Assembly (NCBI RefSeq): GCF_003597395.2
Contig: NC_133777.1
Span: 6,434,799 to 6,498,798, forward strand
Source of the DNA: Chelonoidis abingdonii
Lineage: Eukaryota > Chordata > Testudines > Testudinidae
Reading direction: 5' to 3'
Length of the DNA: 64,000 nt
The translations under genes and the position numbers were made by a program. Of this stretch, positions 1 to 18,500 are shown piece after piece; position 1 is the first letter of the stretch; each line of letters opens with the position of its first letter. The notes under the pieces were generated by a model. The model saw only the letters and a program-made list of their open reading frames with translations, was not told where the DNA came from and ran no database searches.

Positions 1-44
1 TTCTCCCGCCCGCTCAATTCCTCCTCTCCCCGGTTGCTCCGCAG

Positions 45-6580
<6,536 letters not shown>

Positions 6581-8170
6581 GGAGCCGCGGGGGAGCACCT
6601 GCCCTGCTGGAGCGGCTGGAGCCGGCAGCCAGCCCATGGAGAGCACGGGGTCCTCTGCAGCGTGACACTTCCCCAAGGGGAGGAACAGAACCTGCCTTTG
6701 CCCTCCAGGGCCGTCTGCCCCACCCCTTTCTCCCCGCTGCTTTGCTGCTGTGTGCTGCCGCTGGTTCCTAGCCGGGCCTGGCCCGGAGCTGCCCTTCTCC
6801 CACAGAGACATCCCGAAGGGAGTGAGGGGCAGCCTGCGATGCTGAAGCTACATGACTAAAACTTCCCAGCCTGGCCTGTGTGGCTGGAGGGGGCTGCATC
6901 TCACCTGCCCCCCTCTGCTCTGGTACCAGCTCCTGGCACTGAAGAGGGGCTCAGGGCAGCATCAGGCTCTAGCACAGTGTAACGGACTAGGGCCCATGGC
7001 TATATTGGGCTGATAAGGTTATTTCTTCCCCTGCCAGTGTGCGAGGGGCTTTGGGTACTTTCGGCCAGGCCACAGCTTGTGGTCTGACCCTAGCAGGCAG
7101 GGGCACACTGTGGGGGAGAGCAGAGTGCAGGGCACAGAGCCAAGCCAGGGCAGAGGGGGGAACTCAGCTCCAGGCAGGAGAGGCTGGGTGCTGTTAGCTG
7201 GCTCTGGAGAGGTGGCTGCAGCTTCCTGTTGAGCGAATGCAGGTCAGGGCTGGGCCCAGAGCATGGGCCTAGCACCAGCTCAACAGCAGGGAGGGGAGCA
7301 CTGGGTGTGAAACTGGGGCAAGGGGGGTTATCAGCCACAAGGCTACATAAGCGCTAGGAACCTCCCACTCTCCATGATAAGACTGTGGCTGTGTTTAAAA
7401 TCCCTGAAGTGGCTGCCCCCAGGAGAGCAGCGGCCTGGTGCCAACCTGCACCTCACACTGTGTAAGTCCCCACCCTGCCGTTTGCTGCCTGCAGCAGCCT
7501 GACTCTTTCTTTACCCTCCTGCAAGCAGGCTGGGGCCTCTGCCTGCTAAAGGCACAAGCCACAGCTTTGTACCAGCCTATTGATGGGCAGTAGGTGCCTT
7601 TCACCTCCCTTCCAGCTTGTGACACTGCTGATGGGGGGGGCTGTTCTTCCTGAGAGTGGGAGCCCCTTCTCTTGCCCACCTTGGGGACAGTTAGAGGCAG
7701 GTGGGGGCATTGCTGCTGGGTGTTAGACAGTAAGAAGTCAGGCAGCCAGAGCTGGGAGTGGAACCAGGATCCACACAGACCAGCACCAGCTAGCACCAGT
7801 GACTGGCCCCAGCCCCAGCTCTGCCAGGCACCTGTGCAGCTGCCCCCTGCTGCTGTGGTGTGCCATGTTGTGGTCGGTGCAGGCCACGAAGGGGTGCGGT
7901 AACACCACCTGGAGCACTTGCGTTTTAGCACAGACTTACTCCCACGTGCTGCAGCGATTGGAACCAGGTGGCTGGGCCCCCTGCCCTGCGCTAGGGCAGT
8001 GCTGCTTGCAGAGCCACAGGAGCAGGGTTAAATACCATTCCCTCCCTTGGCACTCAAGGTTGAGAAGCACATTTTGCACTCAGTGCCCCCCCTCACAGTG
8101 ACTGTAAGTGCCAGCTCTGTGCCTGGCTGCTGCATTCTGTATCATATCAATAAAGACTGCACTTCACCAA
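6581..8170 (+). other. FLII: FLII 3' untranslated region (probable)
   Basis: Sequence from the TAA to just past the first canonical AATAAA on this strand (8149-8154). No intron or repeat with clear ends is seen. A 3' UTR of about 1.6 kb is longer than I would expect for FLII, so an earlier cleavage site using a variant signal (for example ACTAAA near 6855) is possible. Confidence 0.5.
8149..8154 (+). terminator. Candidate FLII polyadenylation signal AATAAA
   Basis: AATAAA sits in TATCAATAAAGACTGCACTT and is followed within about 60 bp by a TG-rich tract (AACTTGTGGCAATGTC). This is the usual layout of a cleavage site. A second AATAAA at 9332-9337 lies beyond the hAT insertion and is a weaker alternative. 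Confidence 0.5.
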
Positions 8171-8312
8171 GCCCGGCCTCACACACACTAGTTTAACTTG
8201 TGGCAATGTCACTTGAAGTCTTTAAACCATGTGCTGAGGCCACTAGTAACTCAGCTGGAGGTTAGGGGACTGTTCCAGGAGTGGGATCACGTTGCAGCAG
8301 GTCACACTAGAG

Positions 8313-8915
8313 CAGGGGTGGGGTTAGGTGGGGAGCAGGGTTGGGGGTTGCTCTGTGTGGCTCCCAGAAGCAGTGCCATATCTCCCTCCAGCTCCTATGC
8401 ATAGGAGCAGCCAGGGGGCTCTGTTCTGCTCATAGCCCTCCACCCCAAGCATCCCGCCCATTGGTCAGGAACCCATGGGAGCTGCAGGGGCAGTACCTGC
8501 AGACTCAGATGGGTGAGCATGGAGCAGAGCTGCATGGCTGTGCCTCCACCTAGGAGTCAGAGAGGGGAACCTGCCACTGCTTCTGGTAGCTGCTTGACAT
8601 AAGTGCTGCTTGCAGCCCTGATTGCCCTCTGCACCATTTGGTCCCAGCCCAGAGCAACTGCTGCATCCCCCAACTGGAGCCCTCACCCTCCATGCCCCAG
8701 CCTTGATCCTTCTCCCACCCCACCAGTCCCAGCTTAGCACACCCTCCTACACCCCAAACCCCTCAGCCCCAGAGCCCCTTCCCACTCCCTCAATGCCTAA
8801 TTTCTGGCCCCACCCTGACGCCTGCACACCAACCCCAAATTCATGCACGTTCATAGCCCACCATACAATTTCTATACCCAGATGTGGCCCTCAGGCCAAA
8901 GTTTGCCCGCCCCTG
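8313..8915 (-). mobile_element. hAT-type non-autonomous element
   Basis: The right end, read on the minus strand, is CAGGGGCGGGCAAACTTTGG followed by CCTGAGGGCCACATCTGGG. This is the start of a common turtle hAT repeat, also present at 43915 and 63562. The left end begins CAGGGGTGGGG. The flanking 8-mers are CACTAGAG and GACTAGCT, which share the ACTAG core and look like a decayed 8-bp hAT duplication. The interior is C-rich on + and codes for nothing. Confidence 0.75.
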
Positions 8916-8923
8916 GACTAGCT

Positions 8924-10484
8924 GGGCCCAGCTGCTCTCCGAGTCTGAGCTGGGCTGGCACATGAAGCTTTTACAAAAGTGTGACAGTAAAAAAAAAAAA
9001 AAAAAAAAGCAGCCAGGACCTGGGCCCTGCTTTAAGTGGAAACAGGCTGTTTTAAAGTGCCCCCTTGCCTGTGTGTGTGTGTGGGGGGGGGGGTCACATG
9101 GCACTGGCCCAGTTCAAAAGACAGGGGAGGAGAGAGGGGCTCTGGGCATGGGAACAAACCAAACAGGAACCTGCCCCACTGGTCTTTACCCTGGAACCCA
9201 ACGCCCGAGGAAAAGGGTTTTCTACCCCAGCTGCTCCAGGGCGGGGTTCTGGGCCTTGCTCTGGTTACACACAGCCCACAAGGTGAGCACAAGGGTCCCA
9301 CCCAGCCTTGGACTGGGTCCATTGGCATTGCAATAAAACTCCTGTGGCAGCCAGTCTCTGAGGCCGGGTTAGTGGCCTCTGACTCCCAGGGCTCTGGCCA
9401 CACGGCTACCGCTAGCAGCACAGGCCCGTGGCTTTGGACTGGAGCCCTCACAGGGTGGGAGCGCGGAGGGGCTGAGCCCAGGCTCCAGCCTAAAGGGCGG
9501 CACTGCAGTTAGCTGGTGAACGCTGGATTTAGCCATGCCCAGCTTGGCTTCACCAGGGAGGAGCTGAACTGGGGGTGGGGACGGCCTGCTTTTCCACTGC
9601 GTCCCTTTCTCCACAGCACAGGGGTGCGAGAGGGTTTGGCCACAACCCAAGGCTGCTGCTTACCTGGGAATGTGGTTTTCCTTTTTAAGCTGGGGGCTGC
9701 ACAGGGCCCTGCCTCCTCTTCCTCTGCATGCAAACAGCAGCCTCCGTGGGCAGGGCACGTGCTCAGCCCCATGCTGGATGGTGGAAAGGCCCATGAATGC
9801 AGGCTCTGACTGGGAGCCCCCTCAGCCCTTCCCACCCCCCCAGCTGCTATGGCTTTAGCCAAGCCAGACTAACCCCTCTCGTCAAGCTGGTTTCCCTACC
9901 AGACCCCACTCCGTCCACCACAGAGGGGGCTGTATATTAACTTTGCCCCAGGGCTGCCACAATGGCCATCCCTGCACCAGGCCTTTGGCACACAGGTTAG
10001 CGACTGTTCGGACCAGGAAGGTGCAGCACAAGGGAAAGAGGCACCCAGTGCACAGCCAGGACCAGCCTGGTGTGGGCAGGGACCAACCTCCAGATCCTAG
10101 GGCTGGTGGTACAGAGGGGAAGGGGAAGAAGCAGCTCCCTGCCCCAGTGGTGCAGGCACTGCATGGCACAGGCTGTGCTCTGTGCAGGACAGAGCCAGCT
10201 CCTTCCCCACTTGAATTTTGCCTTGGAGAACAGGCAGAGTTTAACTCTCTGCTCCCCTTGCTCCAGCAGCAGGTACCTTGTGCTGCCAGGCTCCAGCCCA
10301 CGCACGGCCGCTGTGCGGCAAGTACACTGGCGCCCTGCTCCCTAGGCAGATCCCAGCCTCGTGGCTGGAGTGCAGCCACCCTTGAACACAGGGCTTCTGA
10401 TGCTCGGCCCCCCCACCCCCAGGCCTTGCTTGCAGAGGGAGAGAAACACTGCGCTGGGTGTGAGCAGTGACAGGCACTGCCACA
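8924..10484. other. FLII-LLGL1 intergenic spacer
   Basis: About 1.5 kb between the hAT element and the putative LLGL1 cleavage site. It holds an A20 run (8989-9008), a short TG tract running into a G run (about 9070-9094) and an isolated AATAAA at 9332-9337. I see no coding exon. The 210-codon minus-strand frame at 9882-10514 has no recognisable domain. Confidence 0.6.
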
Positions 10485-10503
10485 GCTAAGAGATATTAAA
10501 TGC

Positions 10504-10509
10504 TTTATT
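10504..10509 (-). terminator. Candidate LLGL1 polyadenylation signal
   Basis: TTTATT on + is AATAAA on -, in GAAAATAAAGCATTTAATAT, with an AT-rich approach and a GT-containing region downstream. TTTATT also occurs at 14217-14222 and 14881-14886. Those would lie in the intron before the terminal exon and would give a shorter, unspliced 3' end. Confidence 0.55.
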
Positions 10510-13373
10510 TTCAAATATTAAAAACCAGTATTTCATAACTAGACAATGCTAAATTCATCTTACCAAAAAGACACGGGGAGGGGGGGGGAACGTTCTACTG
10601 GGGCCACTAGAACGCCACAAGGCTGGGTTAGACTGCAGGGGACCCCATGACAACTACATTTCGCCCCCCACAGATCTAGTACCAAAACAGGCACACAAAG
10701 AATCGGTTCCGCGGCAAAGGTCAGGTGTAGAAAAATACTATTAGCAAACAGAACCGGGAGGGGTCCAGAGGGTTTGTGCAGTTCAGATTCTTCCTCTGCC
10801 CCAGCCCCAGCCCAGCCAGTTCCTTCAAAGACTCAAAGTATCGGCCGCTGACTGAGCCCCCCACCCCACCCCCGACGCACTTCCGAGTAACAGCATTCGA
10901 TCTCTGGTACCAGGCTCAGACACGGGGCCATGCTCTGCCATGCACCTCCTGATCAAAGAGCCGCGGAGAGAACCAGGGTCGGCCCAGAGCTGTTTTGGCA
11001 CAAGGGGCCATGTGACAAGGCAGCCAGGGGCCATTCCCAGGCCGGCTGTTTGCGCATGCTGGTAAGAGGTGGGGCTGATGACCCATAAAGGCCTGGTGAG
11101 GGGGCTGCAGGCGGATGCCCCATCCCAGCCCTTGTAACTCAGGCTTTCAGGCCTCCAGGAGTCAGGGCCCAGCAGGCCCGCTGGCACTTTGGAAAGAGGA
11201 AAGCAGCCTGGATCAGGCACTGACAGGGTACAGCACTCGCTCTATCCTGGGCCTGCCCTGGCCTCCAACTCCAGGCCCCTAGTCCTTACAATGGGGGGCG
11301 GGGGGAGAAGAGGAAACAATGCCTGCCCAGCAGCCCTGGGAGTGGGTGCACACCCTGCAAAGGGGCCTCCTGAAACGAGGGAGAATGCTCAGGGGGCTAA
11401 AGCTTGGGATGAAGGAACGAGAGCTGACCTGGCTGCGAGATTCCCCCACTCCCGGTGGGAAGAACAGAGCGGAGCAGGGGATGTTCCCCGGGCACAACGC
11501 TGGTCAGGCAAGAGTGGAGAGCTCAAAGCAGAGAGATGGCAGCCAGAGACTGCTAGGGAAGCCAGGTCAGGCTTGATCAGTTCAGCTTCCTCCTTCCCAG
11601 TCCCGGAGGGAGAGGCTTTGCCATAATGTTCCAAAGGCTGGAGCATTTGGGCCCAGGACAGCCCAAGCCAGCTGGCTCCTTCAGTCCCAGAAGTCACCTT
11701 CCAATCCAGTTTAGAGTCAGGAATCCCCAGCGGCCACTGGGCTTTGCTCTACACGCCAGCTCAGAGCAACTAAGGAAACTGATACTGCAGGAAATGGGAC
11801 CTACCGCTCAACAGCGGCTCAGGCTACGTTCTTCAGTGCTGTCTTCGCCCCACTCCCCCACCCGAATTTTAAGTTTGACCAAGTCAAAACAAACCATCTT
11901 CAACATTCGCCGAGCGTGGCCTCCCCGCCCCCCCCATCCAAAAGCCTCGTCCCACCTGTGCAAAGAGCTCAAGCAGCGCTGAAGGAAAAACAGGATCCTA
12001 AGGAAATGGATTAAAATATCCCCACTGAAACTGACCAGTCTGCCAGCAACAAGCCTTTTGATCAACAGGCACCTGCATTTCTGCTGCCTGGGAATGAACT
12101 TCCCGGACCCTCAGCCACCTTTCAGCCCAGTGGATGAGGAAGTTTCAAATGCCACATGGGGTTAAAGGTGTAACTTGGGCCAGGGTCCCCCCCCTCCTCC
12201 CGACAGGGGCTGTCGGGTGGCCCACATTAAAAGCCAGTTCAGAGGCTGCTTTGCCCTGAAGCAGCAGGAGTTGGCTGGGCCCGTCTGCTTGCAAAGCCTG
12301 GCTGAAAGGAGAGGAAGGGAACCTCCTCCAGCAGAACTCAGGCCCTGTCGCACACCTGGCTGAGGCTGCGAGTGGCCTGTAAATTCACACCTGCACATAA
12401 ATGGTCTTGGCACAGGCAGGCAAACAAACATCTGGGGCCATTTTCATACAGAGGCGCTGGAAACCAAGTGTGTAATTGTCAGGGACTGGGTTCCAGAGCA
12501 CTTGCAACAACCGGTGAGACAGAGCCAGCTGTTCAGCACCTTGGAGGGGGAGGGAGGAGAAGAGATGTTTTGGCATCTAACTCTTAGGCACGCCTGTCTG
12601 AAGGCACAAGCCTTGGGTCACCCATGCCTGGATCAGCATGGCAAGGTCCCATCTTGGGTGAGCTGTGCCTGGTGCTGACTGGCTGTGCCCTGGTCTCCTT
12701 CATTCCAAGGTGTTCCAAGAGCTTGGGAGGGTGGGGGGCGAGAAAACCCAGCTGGTGCCAGATGTGAAGATGGAAGATGAAGGCCCTTAGAGGCAACCAG
12801 TCCCCAAAATAAAGGCTGCTAAACCAGAGCAGGAACTTGGCTCTCCTGCCCCCCAGGAGGAGGGAAAGATGCTAAGAAAGCAGCTGAACCCTAGCGTGGC
12901 TATTTCACCTCCAGTGCCAGTGAGACGCTCTGGAGTTGTGCTATTGTCACAGCCATCACCCGCCTGCCACACAACGGAGGAGCTGGCACCAGCCCTCCGC
13001 CAGCTTCCCCTGTCCTCCTGTCACTTTACAGCGAGAGCCAATGGGTCCCCAGAGGGTGAACCCTGCCCCTTGAGACAAATGGAGATCACTCCAAGAGCCT
13101 TGCGGGGGGAAAGCTGCCAACCCCACTGAGACACCAATCCGGTATTGAGCAAGAGGGTCCCTAAAGGGCAGATGGGTGTTAAGACGAGTCCAGCCAGCCC
13201 TCCCGGACTTACCATCTGCGGCAGGCCAGCCGGTTCCGTGGAAAGTAGAAGTATTCAAAGAGTGGCTGGAGTGAGGAGTAAACATGTAAACACTCCCCCC
13301 CAGGCCAAGCAATGTCCCTATCCCCCCCCACCCCCGCCCCATCCAGATCAGAGTCTTTGGGAGCTCTAGCGAA

Positions 13374-13392
13374 GGGGGGGGGGGGGGGGGGG
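13374..13392 (+). repeat. Homopolymer G19
   Basis: Nineteen consecutive G followed by G-rich sequence. Its length is likely uncertain in any assembly. In an LLGL1 transcript it would be a C run. Confidence 0.9.
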
Positions 13393-13835
13393 AGGGGGAG
13401 GGGAACAAACCAAACCAGAGACTAACTGTGTAAAACCCTCCCCCCACGTGTCCGTGCGATGCTGTGCCCCAGCAATGGGTCCCAGGAGCTGGATGCAGTC
13501 CCTCCCGGTCTAGGCCAGGCGGAAGCAGTGATTCCACCCCGCTGCCCCAGGTCCGGATTCTGCTTTAGGGGGACGGGGTCAGAGCTGTAGTGTTGCAGTG
13601 CACTGGGCCCGCTGGCGGAAGGCGGCTCGGCTCGGCAGAGAGAAAGAGAACCTTCAAACCGGGGCAGAGCAGAGGGGCAGCGGCGTCACGCTCCAGCTTC
13701 CTGGCTGGATGTTAAGAGAGAAGAGGCGAGTCTAAGTTACGCGGAGGGTCTCTGGGGAGAAGCGGAGCTGACAGCCTGGCTCAGTCAAGTCTTGTGTCCA
13801 TGGAATCCAGGCGCAGAGATAGGCCGGCACGGTCC

Positions 13836-15471
13836 CTGCGGAGAGCACAGGCAAATCTATCAGTACAGCATCCCGGGCGCGTCCTGTCAATTACATTACT
13901 AGCCACGGTGCAGCTGGGGGTGGGGACAGGAGATGCCCCCCCCAAGGTCACAGTCAGCTCTCAAGCAGTCACACCCACCCTCTGTTTATGACTGTGGGCG
14001 AGGGGATCCGAGAGTTTGTTGTACTGTGGGGTGGCAGCGTGGAACGGTAGAAACCTCTGAGCCTTGAGCAGAGTTTAAACTCAGGCAGCGTCAAGAGGCT
14101 TTTCAAACAGCAAAACAACTGCAGGAAAACCAGGCTCCTCTCAAGGGTTTTTGTTTAGCTGTGGTCTGCCAGCTCTTGGGCTTTGGTCTTCATTTAGAAG
14201 GGGAAGGGGGAAAGCTTTTATTTCCTTGTTTTTTTAAACTGGCAAAAAATAGAGGAAGTTACCAAAAAAAGGGCCACTTCGAACCTTGTGAAGGGAAAAG
14301 TGGCTTAAAAAAAAAAAAGAAAAGAAACCAGAAGTTTCCCCAGCTCTACTCATGAAGAGGCTAATGCAGACGCTGCCCTCTACTGGATAAAATCAGCACT
14401 GAGTCATAAGCCCTGTACTGCTGGCAGCCAATGGAGATTCTTTCATCCCATGGCACCAGCTCTGCATTCAGTTTGGTTAGGTAGCAAGTAGCAGAGAGTC
14501 GTGTAACCCACCCAGCCTAGCACTTTGCCCCCTCTCTAATAGTGGCTGGGCCATGGAGGTGATGAGGCTCCTCTAGGCATGGCTGACAGAGCTGGCTTTT
14601 TTTAAACTCAGGCTTTAAGATTCAAGGTTCAATCCCCACTGCAGACAACCCACCTCTGGGCACAGGCACAGAAACAAAGGAGCGTGCAGTCTCCAGGCCT
14701 GCACTAGCGCAGTCTAAGACTCTCCAGCTGAGCACTCTCCTTGCACAGCTTCACAGAACCAGCCCGGAGGTTGTCCCAGAGCGCACCCCCGCCCTCTCTG
14801 CCGGACCATGTGCTGCCACTTATTTAACCTAGAAGATCCCTCAGGGGCCAACTATTAAATTAACACACTGCCCAGCTGCCTTTATTAAATGAGGAAATGA
14901 TGCAAGACAACTGCAGCAGCTCCCGGAACGACATTAAGGCCCTAAGTGGAGCATTTCAAACCATTTCACAGCTGGGGAAACAGGGCCCAAGCTCGGCCAG
15001 GACCCAGGAATCCTGATTCCAAGCCCCATGCTCAATCCACTAGCCTGCAGCGGCCCTGAGGTCTGCTCCCAAGTCAGTCATCTGGGCAGGAGCTTCCCTC
15101 GCTGCAGCGCAGACGCTGGGACCGTGCTTCCTACGGGGGTTCCCACGCTGGGCAGAGCCATGTGCCCAGCTAACGGGGCCCCGTACCCGAAGCCGATGCA
15201 CAGCAGGCTCCAGCATGGCTGCCTCCCAGCAGCCTCACCCAAAGCCCAGTAGAGCCCAGGCCAGGTGCAGGAGGAAAAAAGGAAGCCACAGTGAGCAGAA
15301 CAAGCCAGGCACTGGGCTCCAGCAGCCCGGTGGACAGGCACTACCAGCAGAGCGGCTCCCTGAGCAAGCTCTCAGCAGCAGCACCAGGGCCTAGGGAGGC
15401 AGGGCGCGGGAGAGCGTGGCACCAAGTCCTGGCTGATCCGCAGGGCAAGAACCCCCTGCCTCCCCGCACAC
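13836..15471 (-). other. LLGL1 last intron (between stop-codon exon and terminal exon)
   Basis: The donor is GTGTGC (15471-15466) and the acceptor lies at 13836. The intron contains AT-rich and A-rich stretches near 14220-14330 and a MIR-like fragment near 14945-15050. No extra exon is seen. Confidence 0.5.
14945..15050 (-). repeat. MIR-type SINE fragment
   Basis: Plus-strand text such as ACAGCTGGGGAAACAGGGCC, then GACCCAGGAATCCTGATTCC and CAATCCACTAG, resembles the reverse complement of a MIR-type tRNA-derived SINE. It is short and diverged. Confidence 0.45.
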
Positions 15472-15472
15472 C

Positions 15473-15551
15473 TCATTTAATCAGGATCCCCCGAGACCGG
15501 GCCTCCTCCTCACTCACGTTCCTCAGGTTCCTCTCCGCTTCCTCCGAGGAG
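15473..15551 (-). CDS. LLGL1: LLGL1 exon 22, C-terminus and stop
   Basis: The acceptor GTCTTCCAG is followed by [20 protein letters not shown], then GILIK and TGA (15475-15473). The ending matches LLGL1. Only one base follows the stop before a usable donor GTGTGC, so the 3' UTR is probably on a separate exon. Confidence 0.94.
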
Positions 15552-18500
15552 CTGGAAGACAGACACGCTGACACTGAGACCGCAGCCGGGAACTGGGCCA
15601 GAGACACCCTCCCACAGCTGCTGGGCCAGCACAGCCGAGCTAGGAGCTCCTGGGCTCCGGACAACCCCCAGCCTCCCGGACGTTAAGGACAAGCCAAGAC
15701 ACTCCATTGCTCCCGCTTGGTAGGGGATGCTAGTCGTATCGCCCACCTGCATGTGCCCCATCAGAGCAGGGCAATGCAGGCCCGCATCTGAGGCCAGACG
15801 CGGGACACGCCAAGTGGCTTCCCCACTAATGGAGACAGCTGGGCCTGGGGACGGAGTCCAGCTCCTAGGGAAGGTGCCTGCCCCACAGAACCATCCCCAG
15901 CCCCAGTCGCTCCTGTTGATGCCTGTTGGATAGGTCGACTGGGCAGGATCGCTGACCCGCCAGCAGAGACGAGCTCTCCAGGTCTTGGCTGCGCACTGAG
16001 GCCTCTCGTAAGTAGCAAGGCTCCTGCAGCACTGCCTGAAGACAGAACTAGCTCATGAGAGGGCACAAGGCCGGCTGTGTCGCTGGGCAGGGCTAACTCC
16101 AGGCCATGCCACGCACAGAGCGACACTGGCTGGGGCAGGCCGGCCAGCCAGCACTGCACAAACCCCAGCACTGCACAAACCCAGCTGCACGGCAGAACGT
16201 GCACAGAGGCGCAGGGAGCCCCTCGCCCAGCCTAATGTCCCAGGCTCTCCATGCGCCCGGCCAAGGGGCTCCCAGCAGAGAGGCTGCACTGTCCGTACAG
16301 CCGAGGTCTGACCCAGGTGCAGGACCCTTATAGCTAGGGACGGGCCCTAGGGGAAGAGACCAGGGTGAAACTCCTCTGCCACCCTCAAGGTGCACCTCTC
16401 CCCTCTAACACTGCAGAGCGCTCTGGCCTCACGGCGGGCAGCTCTGTGCAGGCACAGCGCCCCCCAGAGGAGCGCAAATGCCGTCTCACCGGATTCCAGT
16501 TTGCAGTAATCAAGTGCACGCTTCGATCCCTAGGCATGGCCAGGCGGGGCTGCATGCAGGGAGGCTGAACAAAGCCACTGCAGCCTGGGAGACAGGGACT
16601 CCTCTGTCTTGCACACATCCCCCAGGCCAGGGAGCACCAATGGCACAGCTGATGCTGCCAGGCCCCAGAGCGGAGCCCCCCAGCCGAGAACGCTCAGGCT
16701 TGTTGCATCAGTGACTCCCCAGAGCCCGAACTTACGCCAGGAAATCTTTCACTTCCTCCACGGTGATGTCCCCGGTGGTGTCCAGGGGGCTGTCTGGGCT
16801 GCTCGGCGAGTCGGTGGGCGCCGGGGAGAAGGCAGCCTGGGGTTCCTCAGGCGTCCCTGGAGAACATAGGCAGCACTGGGATTGGTTCCAGGACACACCT
16901 CATGGTGCCAGCCCTGCTAGAGGGCAGGCCGCGCATCTGCAGCCCAGCCCAGCAGAGCAAGGAGCTAACGACTCCCCCAGACAACACCCCCTGCCCTCAA
17001 AGACTGCACATCCAGAGCTGTGCCAATGACACTTGTGCCTCTTCCTATGCCAGGAATGTCCTGACTGCCGCACTCATGGGATGAGCCTTCCCACAGGACC
17101 CAAACTGTCCCAGCAGCTGTTCGGACCAGGGGCAGGGAGGTCCCCGGTCCACAAGACAGGGCGTGCTTTGGGAACTGCCTGGGGCACTGGGTGGGCCACG
17201 TGGGACAGTCACTCTGCCAGGCTGCACTCCAGCCTCCTGGCTCTCAGCAGGGTGCCCAGCTGCCAGCCTGTCGGAGGGGCTTGCTTTGGCATAAGGCCTT
17301 TTGGCTGGAGATGCTGTGTGCACCGGAGAGGGAGAGATATTCACCACCCAGTAGCACTTCATCTCACCACAGGCCAGGGAGAGATCCCGTCCCCCTTGGG
17401 CAGCACATGTCAAGGATTGCCAGTGCAGCTAGAGTGCACTGTCTTCCCATGGGCTTTGCCTAGGGAGGAGACGGGCAGCCTTGCAGCGAAAGGCACAAGG
17501 ACCCTCCTTCTGCCATGATCCCCACAGATCTTAGCCGAGTCCCAGTCCCCCATGCCTCGGTTTCCCCATCTGTATCACCGGGCAGTGGAGGTTCGGCAGG
17601 CTGTGAAGCCCAGCTCTGTCGGTGCCCGCAGCACACTGAGCCTCTCGGCAGAAGGGCAGGGCAGTTCAGAGAGTCAGAGCGGTTTCCTTACAGGTGCCGT
17701 CACCAGGGGAGCCGTTTGCCTCCGAGCCCTGCAGCATGTGAGTCCCGTTGGCCTGGGTCAGTTTCGGTGTCCCGGTGAAATTGGGGCTGACAAGCAAGAA
17801 GAGCGAGTTATTTCCGTCACCGCCAGCTCCCAGCCTGCGCAGAGGGGAGGACGGCGAAGGGGGGATGGGGACACTTTGCTGCAGGGGACCGAACTGTAGA
17901 CAGGCCCACGGTCACCCTCAGCTTCTGCGTCACCGCACTGAACAGAGGGCGGGGCCTTTGGGATCTAGGGGCAGTTAGCCGGCCCCATTAGGGCAGAGGG
18001 ACTCGGGGGTCATGACACAGGCAGCAGCCACTTTGCTTCAGCCAAACAGTGCTGGGAGGCTGCTCCTGCCCCACAACCCCAGCATTCCCCCCAGGGACAC
18101 CCTACTCAAGGCAGCAGCAGCTTGCAGTTCCTGCAGCCCAGGCGGCTGGTGTACCTGCGAGAGGTGGTGCCCCGAAGCCGGACAAGCTCCAGCGAGCACA
18201 GTGGCTCTGTGATGTTCCGGGCGCTCAGGGAGAATCGCTCAAACTCGGAAGGCGAGATCAGGTAGAAGCCTGGGGAGAGGGAGCCAGAGGGACTCAACAG
18301 TGGGCGCCCACTCAGACAGATTAACGAGGGTGGCTTATGCTCTCCTGGTGTCTCAATGCACTGGCATTCCCAAGAACTGTTCCCCAAAGCTGCCCTCTCA
18401 GTGGCCCAGCTCAGCAGGCAGCACAGACAGACAGAGTCCCTGTCAGCCAAGAGATGAGAGGGCAAGTCCCAGGTCCCAGCCCAACGCTCTACCCACAATG

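Larger units (their letters stand above)
10485..13835 (-). other. LLGL1: Putative non-coding terminal exon (23) of LLGL1, 3' UTR
   Basis: On the minus strand a strong acceptor, TGTGCTCTCCGCAG, ends just before 13835. The next sequence stays free of repeats until AATAAA at 10509-10504. The stop-codon exon 15473-15551 ends TGAG followed by the donor GTGTGC, so the 3' UTR probably splices to this exon. With exon 1 outside the window this gives 23 exons, the number I remember for human LLGL1. The exon carries a G19 run on + (13374-13392). It is inferred and no transcript was checked. Confidence 0.5.

Noticed and set aside
9332..9337. AATAAA as the FLII polyadenylation signal
   Set aside because: It would extend the 3' UTR across the hAT element; the earlier AATAAA at 8149 is simpler. 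Kept only as an alternative.
9882..10514. 210-codon minus-strand open frame
   Set aside because: GC-rich low-information protein with no recognisable domain, spanning the intergenic spacer and the putative LLGL1 cleavage site.
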